The notes below the pieces were generated by a model that ran no database searches, was not told the origin of the DNA, and worked only from the letters and a program-made list of their open reading frames with translations. A program made the position numbers and the translations under genes. From Butyrivibrio sp. VCB2006 (GTDB taxonomy: Bacteria > Bacillota > Clostridia > Lachnospirales > Lachnospiraceae), in the NCBI RefSeq assembly GCF_000420945.1, contig NZ_ATVX01000005.1, positions 248,001 to 312,000 of the forward strand: a stretch of 64,000 nt of DNA. The letters are read 5' to 3'. The number at the start of each line of letters is the position of its first letter. Position 1 is the first letter of the stretch. Of the stretch, positions 18,393 to 27,160 are shown one piece after another.

Positions 18393-20222
18393 TTATTTCT
18401 TGAAGCTTGCACGCTTTCTAAGTGTAGGATCAAGAATTCTCTTACGGATGCGAAGGCTTGTAGGTGTTACTTCAAGGAGCTCGTCTGTGTCGATGAATTC
18501 GATACACTGCTCAAGAGACATAACACGAGGTGGAACAAGTCTAAGAGCTTCATCTGAGGCTGATGTTCTTGTGTTAGTAAGGTGCTTGGTCTTACATACG
18601 TTAACCTCAACGTCCTCACTCTTACCACTGGTTCCGATTACCATTCCGGAGTAAACCTTGTCACCTGTCTTGATGAAGAGCTGTCCACGGTCCTGAGCAT
18701 TGAAAAGACCATAAGCTGTAGCTTCACCAGTCTCAAATGCGATAACAGAACCAGTCTTACGATAGTTCATATCTCCCTTGTATGGAGCATATCCATCAAA
18801 AATAGTATTGATGATACCATTACCCTTTGTATCTGTCATGAACTCACCTCTGTAACCGATAAGTCCACGTGAAGGAATGTTGAACTCAAGACGAGTATAG
18901 CCACCATTTCCGGCACCCATGTTTACAAGTTCGCCCTTACGCTCACCGAGCTTCTGAATAACTGAACCAGAGAACTCATCAGGAACATCAATGTAGCATT
19001 TCTCCATTGGCTCAAGCTTGTGGCCGGCTTCGTCTGTGTGGTAGATAACCTCAGCCTTGCTGACTGCAAACTCGAAGCCCTCACGACGCATTGTCTCGAT
19101 AAGAACTGAGAGGTGAAGCTCACCACGTCCTGAAACCTTGAAAGTCTCTGTTGTATCTGTATCCTCAACACGAAGTGATACGTCTGTGTTGAGCTCTCTA
19201 TATAATCTGTCACGAAGGTGACGGCTTGTTACATACTTACCTTCCTGACCTGCAAGAGGAGAGTCATTAACAATAAAGTTCATTGAAATTGTTGGCTCTG
19301 AAATCTTCTGGAAAGGAATGGCAACCTGATTATCAACTGAGCAAAGAGTGTCACCAATCTTGAGATCTTCGATACCTGAAATAGCAACGATAGAACCAAT
19401 CTTGGCTTCCTGAACTTCTACTCTTCCAAGTCCATCGTACTCATAGAGCTTGCTGATCTTGGTCTTGATACGTCTCTCAGGCTCGTGGTGGTTAACAACA
19501 ACAACTTCCTGGTTAACCTTAACGATACCATTATCAACCTTACCTACACCGATACGACCAACGTACTCGTTGTAGTCGATTGTGCTGATAAGTACCTGTG
19601 TGCTGGACTCTGGATCACCAACAGGTGCTGGAATATAGTTGATGATTGTATCCAGAAGAGGCTTCATATCTGTGCCCTGCTCTTCGATAGAAAGAGAGGA
19701 GGTTCCAGCCTTAGCTGAAGCAAATACGAATGGGCAATCAAGCTGATTGTCATCTGCTCCAAGATCCATGAGAAGTTCAAGAACTTCATCGATAACTTCC
19801 TTAGGTCTTGCCTCAGGTCTGTCAATCTTGTTAACACAAACGATAACAGGGAGTCCAAGGTCCATAGCCTTACCAAGAACGAACTTAGTCTGTGGCATTG
19901 GCCCTTCAAAAGCATCAACAACAAGAATAACGCCGTTAACCATCTTAAGAACTCGCTCAACCTCACCACCGAAATCAGCGTGGCCTGGAGTATCAATGAC
20001 GTTGATCTTGATATCTTTATATGTGATAGCTGTATTCTTAGACATGATTGTAATTCCACGCTCTTTTTCGATATCGCCGGAATCCATTACACGCTCAACA
20101 ACTTCCTGACCTGCACGGAATACACCGCTCTGGCGGAGAAGTCCGTCTACAAGAGTTGTTTTACCATGGTCAACGTGGGCAATGATAGCTACGTTTCTTA
20201 CATCATTTCTAGTCTGCTTCAT
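18393..20222 (-). CDS. typA: Ribosome-associated GTPase BipA/TypA
   Basis: A 609-residue translational GTPase of the EF-G superfamily. G1 is [10 protein letters not shown], the switch region has ERGITI, G3 is [14 protein letters not shown] and G4 is NKIDRP. Domain order is G, beta-barrel II, III, V and the BipA-specific C-terminal domain. BipA binds ribosomes and helps subunit assembly and stress adaptation. I place the start at 20222 because AAGGAG lies 12 bases upstream on the minus strand; an in-frame ATG at 20258 has no such site. A near-consensus promoter lies upstream and a shared terminator follows. Confidence 0.96.
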   Translation of the reverse strand: MKQTRNDVRNVAIIAHVDHGKTTLVDGLLRQSGVFRAGQEVVERVMDSGDIEKERGITIMSKNTAITYKDIKINVIDTPGHADFGGEVERVLKMVNGVILVVDAFEGPMPQTKFVLGKAMDLGLPVIVCVNKIDRPEARPKEVIDEVLELLMDLGADDNQLDCPFVFASAKAGTSSLSIEEQGTDMKPLLDTIINYIPAPVGDPESSTQVLISTIDYNEYVGRIGVGKVDNGIVKVNQEVVVVNHHEPERRIKTKISKLYEYDGLGRVEVQEAKIGSIVAISGIEDLKIGDTLCSVDNQVAIPFQKISEPTISMNFIVNDSPLAGQEGKYVTSRHLRDRLYRELNTDVSLRVEDTDTTETFKVSGRGELHLSVLIETMRREGFEFAVSKAEVIYHTDEAGHKLEPMEKCYIDVPDEFSGSVIQKLGERKGELVNMGAGNGGYTRLEFNIPSRGLIGYRGEFMTDTKGNGIINTIFDGYAPYKGDMNYRKTGSVIAFETGEATAYGLFNAQDRGQLFIKTGDKVYSGMVIGTSGKSEDVEVNVCKTKHLTNTRTSASDEALRLVPPRVMSLEQCIEFIDTDELLEVTPTSLRIRKRILDPTLRKRASFKK

Positions 20223-20279
20223 AAATTTCTTTGTCTCCTTAATATAGAAAAAACACATTCACTATTTTCAAACTAACGC

Positions 20280-20308
20280 ATTATAGCACGCACTTTTTTG
20301 TTATTCAA
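20280..20308 (-). promoter_or_regulatory. Sigma-A promoter of typA
   Basis: On the minus strand: TTGAAT, a 17-base spacer, then TATAAT, about 58 bases before the start codon. Confidence 0.75.
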
Positions 20309-20382
20309 TATCTTTTTATTATGCCGTAATTAAATGTTGATAAAAATTCACAGAATAACCGCAGATTTCTGCTGAAAATTCC

Positions 20383-20411
20383 TTGTGTGACATTGCACCA
20401 ACATATATAAT
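20383..20411 (+). promoter_or_regulatory. Candidate promoter of tldD-tldE
   Basis: TTGTGT (20383-20388), a 17-base spacer and TATAAT (20406-20411) leave a leader of about 85 bases before tldD. Confidence 0.6.
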
Positions 20412-20503
20412 GAAGTCATTCGTTGGCTTTGACGGTTTAAACAGATAAAACATAAAAACGCCAAAGCGGATGGTAGAGGAATATATTGTAAAGGGGAAAT
20501 GGT

Positions 20504-21937
20504 ATGAAAGCGAAGTTTTCAGAGTATTTAAGCACTATTGCTCCGGGCATTAAGCAGCTGATCGCTGAGCTGGGTAAGAACTATGACTATGTCAGTGTTC
20601 TTTCAACAGATTCTGTAGGATTCAGTATGGCGGCGTCCCAGAGGGTTAAGAGTATTAGTGCAAACACACTTATGGTGGAGAGAGGAAACGTTGTGAGAGT
20701 CTATAAAGATGGCCTATACAGCGAGTACTCTTTTAACCTGTTTGACTGCGAGAATGTGGCAGAGAAGGCTGGCAAGATCAAGAAAGTTCTTGATAAGCAG
20801 CTTGCAGTATTAAAGATGGCAAAGACGGAAGTTTACAACACAGATAAGCTCTCTGATGAGCCTCAGGAGCTCTTTGTTGAGATGGAGACCACAGATCTTC
20901 CAGAGGAGACAGATCTTGATGCACTGATCAAGAAGTTTAAAGAGTTTAGTGATAAAGGAGCTGCTCTTTCGGAGGAAATCATTGATTGTAATGTAAGAGG
21001 AGAATCTACTCATGTTAGCAAGATGTTCCTTACAGCCAATAAGGATCTTCGTCAGAGCTATGTTCAGTCCACTGGCGCAGTTATAATATTTGGATCCAGA
21101 AATGGCAAGACAGATAACGGCTACCAGGCGATTTCTGACAGAGAAGGTCCTGCAATCTTCGATGGTCTGGAAGATCTTATCAATGAATCATTCAGAGAAC
21201 TTAATGACTGCCTTGGCGCAGAGCATGTTGTCCCTGGTGAGTATGATGTTGTCACATCTCCTGAGGTTTCGGGACTTATTGCCCACGAAGCTTTTGGCCA
21301 CGGCGTTGAGATGGATATGTTTGTTAAAAAGAGAGCGCTTGGTCAGGAATATATTGATAAGCGCGTTGGATCTGATCTTGTTTCAATGCATGAGGGAGCT
21401 CTTGTATGTAAAGATACATCCAGTTATGCCTTTGATGATGAGGGAACTCTTGCTGGAGACGTAATAGAAATCGATAAGGGTATTCTTAAGACTGGCGTAT
21501 GTGACGCTCTTTCTGCCCTCAGGCTTGGTACAAAGCCTACAGGAAATGGTAAGAGACAGAACTTTGAGCATAAGGCTTATACCAGAATGACAAACACTAT
21601 GTTTGACAGCGGCAACAGCACCAAGGAAGAGATGATTGCTTCTATTGCAAAGGGATACCTTTTGGAAGGCTTCAACTCAGGTATGGAGGATCCTAAGCAC
21701 TGGGGAATTCAGTGTATCATTTCAAGAGGCTATGAGATTATTGATGGTAAGCTGACTGGCAAGGTCGTTGCGCCACTTGTACTTACAGGCTATGTGCCAG
21801 ATCTTCTTGGCTCAATTTCTATGGCAAGTAAAGACTACGTTTCATTTGGAAGCGGAATGTGCGGTAAAGGCCATAAGGAATGGGTTAAGACTGCAGACGG
21901 CGGCCCATATCTTAAGTGCAGAGTAAGACTTGGCTAA
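20504..21937 (+). CDS. tldD: TldD-type metalloprotease (PmbA/TldD family)
   Basis: A 477-residue subunit of the TldD/TldE heterodimeric zinc protease, which digests unfolded peptides and matures some RiPPs. HEAFGHGVEMD (about residues 260-270) contains the HExxxH zinc motif, so this is the catalytic TldD subunit. The start is supported by AAAGGGG before ATG 20504. The next gene, tldE, begins 13 bases after the stop, so the pair forms a two-gene operon. No RiPP precursor was recognised nearby, which favours a housekeeping proteolytic role. Confidence 0.9.
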   Translation: MKAKFSEYLSTIAPGIKQLIAELGKNYDYVSVLSTDSVGFSMAASQRVKSISANTLMVERGNVVRVYKDGLYSEYSFNLFDCENVAEKAGKIKKVLDKQLAVLKMAKTEVYNTDKLSDEPQELFVEMETTDLPEETDLDALIKKFKEFSDKGAALSEEIIDCNVRGESTHVSKMFLTANKDLRQSYVQSTGAVIIFGSRNGKTDNGYQAISDREGPAIFDGLEDLINESFRELNDCLGAEHVVPGEYDVVTSPEVSGLIAHEAFGHGVEMDMFVKKRALGQEYIDKRVGSDLVSMHEGALVCKDTSSYAFDDEGTLAGDVIEIDKGILKTGVCDALSALRLGTKPTGNGKRQNFEHKAYTRMTNTMFDSGNSTKEEMIASIAKGYLLEGFNSGMEDPKHWGIQCIISRGYEIIDGKLTGKVVAPLVLTGYVPDLLGSISMASKDYVSFGSGMCGKGHKEWVKTADGGPYLKCRVRLG

Positions 21938-21950
21938 GCGGGAGGATGAC

Positions 21951-23225
21951 ATGACAGATAAGATTATTGAATTATTAAAACAGTCTGGTGCTGATGCCTG
22001 GAGTGTTACAGATAAAGTTACAGAGGGCTGGGAGTTTTATTTTATTAAGCACCAGCTGGATCAGAACAGAGTTCGCGATGTAGAACATATCACTGTAGAA
22101 GTTTACAAAAAGATTGCAGATGGAAAGTTCATCGGTAAAGCTTCTGAGGAGATTGCTCCAACTGCTTCATTAGAGGAAGCAAAAAAAATTATTGATGCGC
22201 TGTGTGTAAGAGCTACTTTTGCTCCAAACCCATACTACGAGCTGAATAAAGAAAAGGTAGAGGTTGAAAACAAACCTATCGACGTTCCTAAGATGGCACA
22301 GGATTTCATTGAAGCCCTGCAGCAGGTTCCTGAGACATCAGGTGAGGATATCAACTCTTATGAGATTTTTGCTGAGAGCAATAAGAGAAGATATGTAAAC
22401 TCTGAGGAAATTGATGTTACAGTTACATATCCTAAGTCAATGGTAGAGGTTGTTGTTAATGCCAGAAACAAGGAACATGAGATCGAGCTTTACCGTATGT
22501 ATGAAGCCGGAACCTGTGATAAGGATCATCTGGTAAAAGAAATCTCTAATACCCTTAAGTTTGGTAAAGACAGACTGGATACAAAGCCTACTCCAAATCT
22601 TTCAAAGACAACAGTTCTTTTTTCTACTAACGATGTTGAGCAGATCTATAAGTGGGCTGCAATGAATATGCATGCAGCATATAAGTACATGGGCTACTCC
22701 AAGTGGGAACTTGGCAAGGAAGTCTTTGAGGACGTAAAGGGAGACAAGCTTACTATCAAGGCAGTTAAAGAACTTCCAAATTCTGCTAATAACAGTGCAG
22801 TGGATTCAGAAGGTGCTGTTGTCAAAGATATGTACCTCGTTAAAGACAATGTGCCAGAATGCTATTGGGGCGATGTACAGTTCCGCTATTATCTTGGCGT
22901 AAAAGATTCCTACATCGTGGGTAACTTCACAGCAGAGGGCGGAGAGTATACAGAAAAAGAGCTTAGAAGTGGCAAGTACCTCGAGCCAGTTGAGTTCTCT
23001 GACTTTAGCGTTAATCCAATAACCGGAGAGATTGCTGGAGAAATCCGTCTTGCATATCTCCATGACGGCGACAACGTAACAGCAGTTAGCGGAGGCTCTG
23101 TATCAGGAAATCTTAACGAACTTATGAAGAATGTAAGATTATCCAAGGAACTCAAGCAGTACAACAACATTGTCGTTCCATCAGTTGTTAAGATTGAAAA
23201 TGTGACCATTTCCGGAGCGGAATGA
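21951..23225 (+). CDS. tldE: TldE/PmbA-type partner subunit
   Basis: A 424-residue member of the same fold without the HExxxH motif, as expected of the non-catalytic TldE/PmbA partner. Family signs include the N-terminal helix region, VTYPKSMVEVVVNARN and the C-terminal FSVNPITGEIAGEIRLAYL. I use ATG 21951, just behind GGGAGG, rather than the in-frame TTG at 21930. It probably assembles with the TldD encoded immediately upstream. Confidence 0.87.
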   Translation: MTDKIIELLKQSGADAWSVTDKVTEGWEFYFIKHQLDQNRVRDVEHITVEVYKKIADGKFIGKASEEIAPTASLEEAKKIIDALCVRATFAPNPYYELNKEKVEVENKPIDVPKMAQDFIEALQQVPETSGEDINSYEIFAESNKRRYVNSEEIDVTVTYPKSMVEVVVNARNKEHEIELYRMYEAGTCDKDHLVKEISNTLKFGKDRLDTKPTPNLSKTTVLFSTNDVEQIYKWAAMNMHAAYKYMGYSKWELGKEVFEDVKGDKLTIKAVKELPNSANNSAVDSEGAVVKDMYLVKDNVPECYWGDVQFRYYLGVKDSYIVGNFTAEGGEYTEKELRSGKYLEPVEFSDFSVNPITGEIAGEIRLAYLHDGDNVTAVSGGSVSGNLNELMKNVRLSKELKQYNNIVVPSVVKIENVTISGAE

Positions 23226-23308
23226 TAGAAGTAAACATAAGATGCTACTGTTCAGTTTCTTGGACAGTAGCACATAATGCGCACTTTATTGGAAAAAGTG
23301 CAATTGTA

Positions 23309-23338
23309 TTGACAAAAACTTGACACAAGTTGTACTAT
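23309..23338 (+). promoter_or_regulatory. Promoter of the dapA-dapB operon
   Basis: TTGACA (23309-23314), an 18-base spacer and TACTAT (23333-23338). A second TTGACA at 23320 lacks a well-spaced -10. The transcript would begin just upstream of the riboswitch. Confidence 0.7.
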
Positions 23339-23356
23339 TTAAAAAACAAACATAAG

Positions 23357-23526
23357 ACTTTAGATAGAGGTTGCGTATTTAATGAGTAACTTTGCAAATG
23401 CGTCAGGCGCAGGAGAAGCAAAGCGAAAGGTGAATATGCCGAAAGGTTTGGGGCCTGAACTCCAAATGCTTGGGCATGCAGTTAAGAGCTGCATGACTGT
23501 CATCGTAAGATGGGGCGCTATCAAGT
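23357..23526 (+). ncRNA. Lysine riboswitch (L-box)
   Basis: Conserved L-box segments appear in order: GATAGAGGTTGCG, GAGTAAC, GAGAAGC, GCGAAAGG, GCCGAAAGG, GACTGTCATCG and TGGGGCGCTATC. P1 pairs ACTT..GATAG (23357-23367) with CTATCAAGT (23518-23526). A terminator at 23572-23602 forms the expression platform, and dapA-dapB of lysine synthesis follow. This arrangement predicts early termination when lysine is bound. A 60-codon frame across it (23382-23564) is a by-product. Confidence 0.93.
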
Positions 23527-23571
23527 TCATTCTTATATTTTATGTTATATTGGGAATGGAATAGTATTTGC

Positions 23572-23602
23572 GGCTCATCAGATTTATCTGTTGAGCCTTT
23601 TT
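23572..23602 (+). terminator. Riboswitch-controlled terminator before dapA
   Basis: GGCTCA/TGAGCC and CAGAT/ATCTG form one stem (23572-23597), then TTTTT. dapA starts 38 bases later and no other promoter is apparent. Confidence 0.88.
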
Positions 23603-23639
23603 CTTTAGTCGGTTTATATCAAAGGAGGATATTGATATC

Positions 23640-24530
23640 ATGGCAATTTTTAAGGGAGCAGGAGTAGCAATTGCAACACCGTTTAATCAGGATGGATCAG
23701 TTAATTATGAGGAATTCGCAAGACTCATAGAGTTCCAGATTGCAAACGGAACAGACGCCATCATAGTATGTGGCACTACAGGCGAGGCAGCAACCATGTC
23801 AGAAAAAGAGCACATGGAAGTAGTTAAGTTCTGTATTGATAAGGTTAACAAGAGAATTCCTGTAATTGCCGGAACCGGTTCAAATTGCACACAGACAGCA
23901 ATTGAGCTTTCAAAGCTCGCAGAGGAATATGGCGCAGACGGCGTTTTGTGCGTAACTCCATATTACAACAAGGCTACTCAGGAAGGCCTTTATACTCACT
24001 TTAGTGCTATTGCAGATGCCATTAATATCCCTATTATTCTTTATAATGTTCCAAGTAGAACAGGTTGTAACATCCTTCCGGAGACTGCAGTAAGGCTTTG
24101 CCGCGACAAGAAGAATATCGTTGGTATCAAGGATGCTACAGGCAATATCGCCCAGACTTCCAGAATGATGCAGCTTGCAGATGGATGCATTGATCTCTAT
24201 TCAGGTAATGATGATGAAATAGTTCCAATCATGTCTCTTGGTGGACTTGGAGTTATCTCAGTTCTTTCAAACGTAGCACCACAGCAGACTCACGATATCT
24301 GCCAGAAGTGCCTTGACGGAGACTTTGCTGCAGCAAGAAAGCTTCAGTTTAATGCTATTCCTCTTGTGAAAGCTCTTTTCTCAGAGGTTAATCCAATTCC
24401 TGTTAAGAGCGCTCTTAAGATGATTGGTTTTGAGGCTGGTCCACTTCGTCTTCCACTTACAGAGATGGAGCCTGCTCACCAGGAAGTTCTTAGAGATGAG
24501 ATGAAGAAGTACGGACTGGAGGTGCGCTAA
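23640..24530 (+). CDS. dapA: 4-hydroxy-tetrahydrodipicolinate synthase
   Basis: A 296-residue aldolase that condenses pyruvate with aspartate semialdehyde, the first committed step of lysine and diaminopimelate synthesis. VCGTTGEAATMS, IAGTGSNCT, CVTPYYNKATQEGL (catalytic Tyr) and GIKDATG (Schiff-base Lys) are all present. AAAGGAGG precedes ATG 23640. It lies under the lysine riboswitch, and its stop abuts the dapB start, so the two are cotranscribed. Confidence 0.97.
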   Translation: MAIFKGAGVAIATPFNQDGSVNYEEFARLIEFQIANGTDAIIVCGTTGEAATMSEKEHMEVVKFCIDKVNKRIPVIAGTGSNCTQTAIELSKLAEEYGADGVLCVTPYYNKATQEGLYTHFSAIADAINIPIILYNVPSRTGCNILPETAVRLCRDKKNIVGIKDATGNIAQTSRMMQLADGCIDLYSGNDDEIVPIMSLGGLGVISVLSNVAPQQTHDICQKCLDGDFAAARKLQFNAIPLVKALFSEVNPIPVKSALKMIGFEAGPLRLPLTEMEPAHQEVLRDEMKKYGLEVR

Positions 24531-25286
24531 ATGACAAAAATGATCATGCACGGCTGCAATGGCCGTATGGGACATGTTATTGTAGATCTGGTAAAAGAGG
24601 ATGCTGATATTCAGGTAGTTGCAGGTGTTGATGCTTTTGGCGAAAACACTTATGATTTTCCTGTGTTTAAAAGCCTTTCAGAATGCAACGTGGAAGCAGA
24701 TGTCATCGTGGATTTCTCAAATGCATCTGCAGTAGAGGGACTTCTTGATTATGCTGTAGCGGGGAACGTACCGGTTGTTTTATGTTCAACAGGGCTTTCT
24801 GAGGAGCAGCTTTCCAAGGTAAAAGAGGCATCTTCCAAAGTTGCAGTTCTTCGCTCCGCAAACATGTCAGTTGGTGTTAATGCACTTCTTAAGGTACTCA
24901 AGGAAGTGGCGCCGTTATTTGCAGAGGCTGGATTTGATATTGAAATAGTTGAAAAGCATCATAATCAAAAGCTCGATGCTCCTTCCGGAACAGCTATTGC
25001 ACTTGCTGATGCAATCAATGATGCATTTGATGAAAAATACGAATATACTTATGACAGAAGCCAGAGACGAGAGAAGAGACGTCCTAAGGAAATTGGTATC
25101 TCAGCTGTAAGAGGTGGAACAATTGTCGGCGACCACGATGTTATTTTTGCTGGTCTCGACGAGGTTGTAACTCTTTCTCACAGAGCATATTCAAGAGCCA
25201 TTTTTGGAAAGGGCGCTATTCAGGCAGCCAAGTTCCTTGCGGGAAAGAACCCCGGAATGTACGATATGGCTGATGTACTGGCGTAA
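24531..25286 (+). CDS. dapB: 4-hydroxy-tetrahydrodipicolinate reductase
   Basis: A 251-residue NAD(P)H-dependent reductase acting directly after DapA. GCNGRMGHVI is the nucleotide-binding loop, DFSNASA and STGLSEEQL follow, and EKHHNQKLDAPSGTA is the family signature with the catalytic His and Lys. GGTIVGDHDVIF and THRA-like LSHRAYSR complete the C-terminal part. The start codon follows the dapA stop directly (TAAATG). Confidence 0.97.
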   Translation: MTKMIMHGCNGRMGHVIVDLVKEDADIQVVAGVDAFGENTYDFPVFKSLSECNVEADVIVDFSNASAVEGLLDYAVAGNVPVVLCSTGLSEEQLSKVKEASSKVAVLRSANMSVGVNALLKVLKEVAPLFAEAGFDIEIVEKHHNQKLDAPSGTAIALADAINDAFDEKYEYTYDRSQRREKRRPKEIGISAVRGGTIVGDHDVIFAGLDEVVTLSHRAYSRAIFGKGAIQAAKFLAGKNPGMYDMADVLA

Positions 25287-25299
25287 TTTATGATGATAG

Positions 25300-25334
25300 G
25301 CGGTTTTCATGTATAATAGTGAAAACCGCTTTAA
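25300..25334 (+). terminator. dapB terminator whose loop holds a -10 box
   Basis: GCGGTTTTCA (25300-25309) pairs with TGAAAACCGC (25320-25329), followed by TTTAATTTT. The ten-base loop contains TATAAT (25312-25317), a possible -10 for the next gene. Confidence 0.85.
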
Positions 25335-25359
25335 TTTTATATATGGAAGGATAAATCAA

Positions 25360-26154
25360 ATGAGGTTTAGACCCTGTATAGACATACATAACGGAAAAGT
25401 TAAACAGATTGTAGGCAGCAGCCTTATAGATGAAGGAGATAGAGCAAAAGAGAACTTTGCCTCCACAAAAGGGGCTGATTTTTATGCTCGGATGTACAGA
25501 GAACTGGGGCTTTCCGGGGGACATATTATTCTCCTTAATCCGGTAGAGAGTCCATACTATGACATTACCAGGAAACAGGCACTGCTGGCCCTTTCTGCAA
25601 CTCCTGGCCTCCTGCAGATCGGAGGGGGAATAAATCCGGATAATGCAGCAGATTTTCTTGATGCCGGAGCGTCCCATGTTATTGTTACTTCCTACGTATT
25701 CAAAAATGGCAAGATCAGTATGACTAATCTCAAAAAGATGGTAAAAACAGTGGGAAAAGAAAGACTGGTTCTTGATCTGTCCTGTAAGGCAGCATGCGAT
25801 GATGATAAGAAAACTAATAAGTATGTTGTAGTTACAGACCGTTGGCAGAAGGAAACTTCTGTAGAATTAAATGCTGACACTCTCGACGAGTTATCTGAAT
25901 ACTGCGATGAATTCCTTGTCCATGCGGCAGATGTGGAAGGCAAGCAAAACGGTATAGAGGAAAATGTTGCGAAGATTCTGGGAACTTGGGCAAAGAAACC
26001 AATTACCTATGCCGGTGGAGTTCACGATCTTAAAGACATTGAATTATTAAAGCGCATTGGCAGTGGAAAGGTCGATGTTACCGTAGGAAGTGCGCTGGAT
26101 ATTTTTGGCGGCGAACTTAAATTTAAGAGTGTGTTAGATGCATGCAAAGCGTGA
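25360..26154 (+). CDS. hisA: Eukaryotic-type HisA (ProFAR isomerase, HIS6-like)
   Basis: A 264-residue TIM barrel that isomerises ProFAR to PRFAR in histidine synthesis. The sequence follows the fungal HIS6 branch rather than ordinary bacterial HisA: CIDIHNGKVKQIVG, LLQIGGGIN, VIVTSYVF, ELNADTLDEL, EFLVHAADVEGKQNGI, YAGGVHDLKD and GSALDIFGG all match what I recall of yeast HIS6. The start is ATG 25360, behind GGAAGG; an in-frame ATG at 25309 sits within the upstream terminator. The gene stands alone, with no other his gene in the window. Confidence 0.85.
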   Translation: MRFRPCIDIHNGKVKQIVGSSLIDEGDRAKENFASTKGADFYARMYRELGLSGGHIILLNPVESPYYDITRKQALLALSATPGLLQIGGGINPDNAADFLDAGASHVIVTSYVFKNGKISMTNLKKMVKTVGKERLVLDLSCKAACDDDKKTNKYVVVTDRWQKETSVELNADTLDELSEYCDEFLVHAADVEGKQNGIEENVAKILGTWAKKPITYAGGVHDLKDIELLKRIGSGKVDVTVGSALDIFGGELKFKSVLDACKA

Positions 26155-26192
26155 ATAGTTGATTGAAAATGACAGTAACCCAATCGCTCAAA

Positions 26193-26223
26193 AAAGCCAT
26201 CCGATTAAATCGGATGGCTTTTG
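26193..26223 (+). terminator. Terminator after hisA
   Basis: AAAGCCATCCGAT (26193-26205) pairs with ATCGGATGGCTTT (26209-26221), a 13-bp stem with a TTA-like loop and a T tail. Confidence 0.9.
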
Positions 26224-26324
26224 TTGATTAATCATTGTTACAATCTTGCGAATTCAAAATATATATCTATATTAGAATAAGGCACTATGTAGTCTGATTA
26301 ATTAGCCTTTAACTCACCTGTGAA

Positions 26325-26525
26325 TCAAAGCTTGTTTACGTTTACGGCCTGAGGTCCCTTTTCGCCCTGGATTACATCATACTCTACAGAAGCGCCCTCT
26401 TCGAGAGACTTGAAACCTTCCATGTTGAGTCCTGAATAATGTACGAATACATCATTTCCAGCCTCGTCAGAGATGAAGCCGTAACCCTTCTGGTTGTTGA
26501 ACCACTTAACAGTACCTTTGTTCAT
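26325..26525 (-). CDS. Cold shock protein, CspA family
   Basis: A 66-residue OB-fold RNA/DNA-binding protein. [15 protein letters not shown] is RNP1 and DVFVHYSG is RNP2. The sequence ends in GPQAVNV. The protein melts RNA structure and acts as an RNA chaperone. I use the ATG at 26525, which follows TGGAGG on the minus strand; a longer frame from 26606 adds 27 unrelated residues. Its 5' leader contains a short palindrome (26563-26579). Confidence 0.95.
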   Translation of the reverse strand: MNKGTVKWFNNQKGYGFISDEAGNDVFVHYSGLNMEGFKSLEEGASVEYDVIQGEKGPQAVNVNKL

Positions 26526-26578
26526 TGTAATACCTCCACTAAAAATAAAAAAATAATCGTTCTGTTGTCCACGACAAC

Positions 26579-26606
26579 ATATTAATGCTAACACATAAAA
26601 ATCCAA
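26579..26606 (-). promoter_or_regulatory. Weak candidate promoter of the cold shock gene
   Basis: On the minus strand: TTGGAT, a 16-base spacer, then TAATAT. The transcript would start close to the TGTTGTC/GACAACA palindrome. Confidence 0.35.
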
Positions 26607-26695
26607 AAGTAAAGGTAATTAATTGTTTATACGCGCATATTTTACGCAAAAATATAACATTTTGAGGTATTTTTACGATTTACGGAATTGAGTAC

Positions 26696-26724
26696 TTTAC
26701 TTTACTAGTTCAGAGTGATAAAAT
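26696..26724 (+). promoter_or_regulatory. Candidate promoter of the TrpR-like gene
   Basis: TTTACT (26696-26701), a 17-base spacer and TAAAAT (26719-26724), about 77 bases before the start codon. Confidence 0.55.
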
Positions 26725-26800
26725 GTTTAAGCACGAAAGTATTATTATCGGAATACAGATTAATTATGGCGAAAAAAATATTATTAAGGAGACTTCTAAT

Positions 26801-27088
26801 ATGAACAAAAAGATTAGGACAGATGCAGTTGATCACCTGTTTAATGCAATACTATGCCTCCAGAACAAGGAGGAGTGTTATAGCTTCTTTGAGGATCTTT
26901 GTACAGTAAATGAGCTTCTTTCTCTTTCACAGAGATTTGAAGTTGCTTCTATGCTTAGAGACCATAAGACTTATCTTGAGATTGCAGAGAAAACCGGCGC
27001 TTCTACAGCGACAATTAGTAGAGTTAATCGTTCACTTAACTATGGCGATGACGGATACGAGCTTGTGTTCGAGAGAATGCAGGACTGA
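26801..27088 (+). CDS. YerC/YecD family TrpR-like DNA-binding protein
   Basis: A 95-residue helical protein of the TrpR superfamily. FFEDLCTVNELLSLSQRFEVASML and the helix-turn-helix TYLEIAEKTGASTATISRVNRSLNYG are diagnostic of the YerC group, which is common in Firmicutes. It is expected to bind DNA, but ligand and targets are not known. ATG 26801 has AAGGAG upstream; the longer in-frame start at 26723 overlaps the -10 box and is rejected. Confidence 0.88.
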   Translation: MNKKIRTDAVDHLFNAILCLQNKEECYSFFEDLCTVNELLSLSQRFEVASMLRDHKTYLEIAEKTGASTATISRVNRSLNYGDDGYELVFERMQD

Positions 27089-27116
27089 TTAACGATTGTA
27101 TTTTTGTGTAAAAAGA

Positions 27117-27156
27117 GAGCCTTGCGCATTCGGATGGATGCGTAAGGCTCATTTTG
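27117..27156. terminator. Bidirectional terminator between the TrpR-like and bactofilin genes
   Basis: A 13-bp stem (27117-27129 with 27138-27150, one G-T pair) is flanked by AAAAA on the left and ATTTT on the right, serving both converging genes. Confidence 0.85.
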
Positions 27157-27160
27157 TTTA

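Noticed and set aside
20412..20503. Structured leader before tldD
   Set aside because: Short GC matches around the region do not form a convincing stem.
23382..23564. 60-residue small membrane-protein frame before dapA
   Set aside because: It lies across a lysine riboswitch and ends just before its terminator; the conserved bases are those of the RNA.
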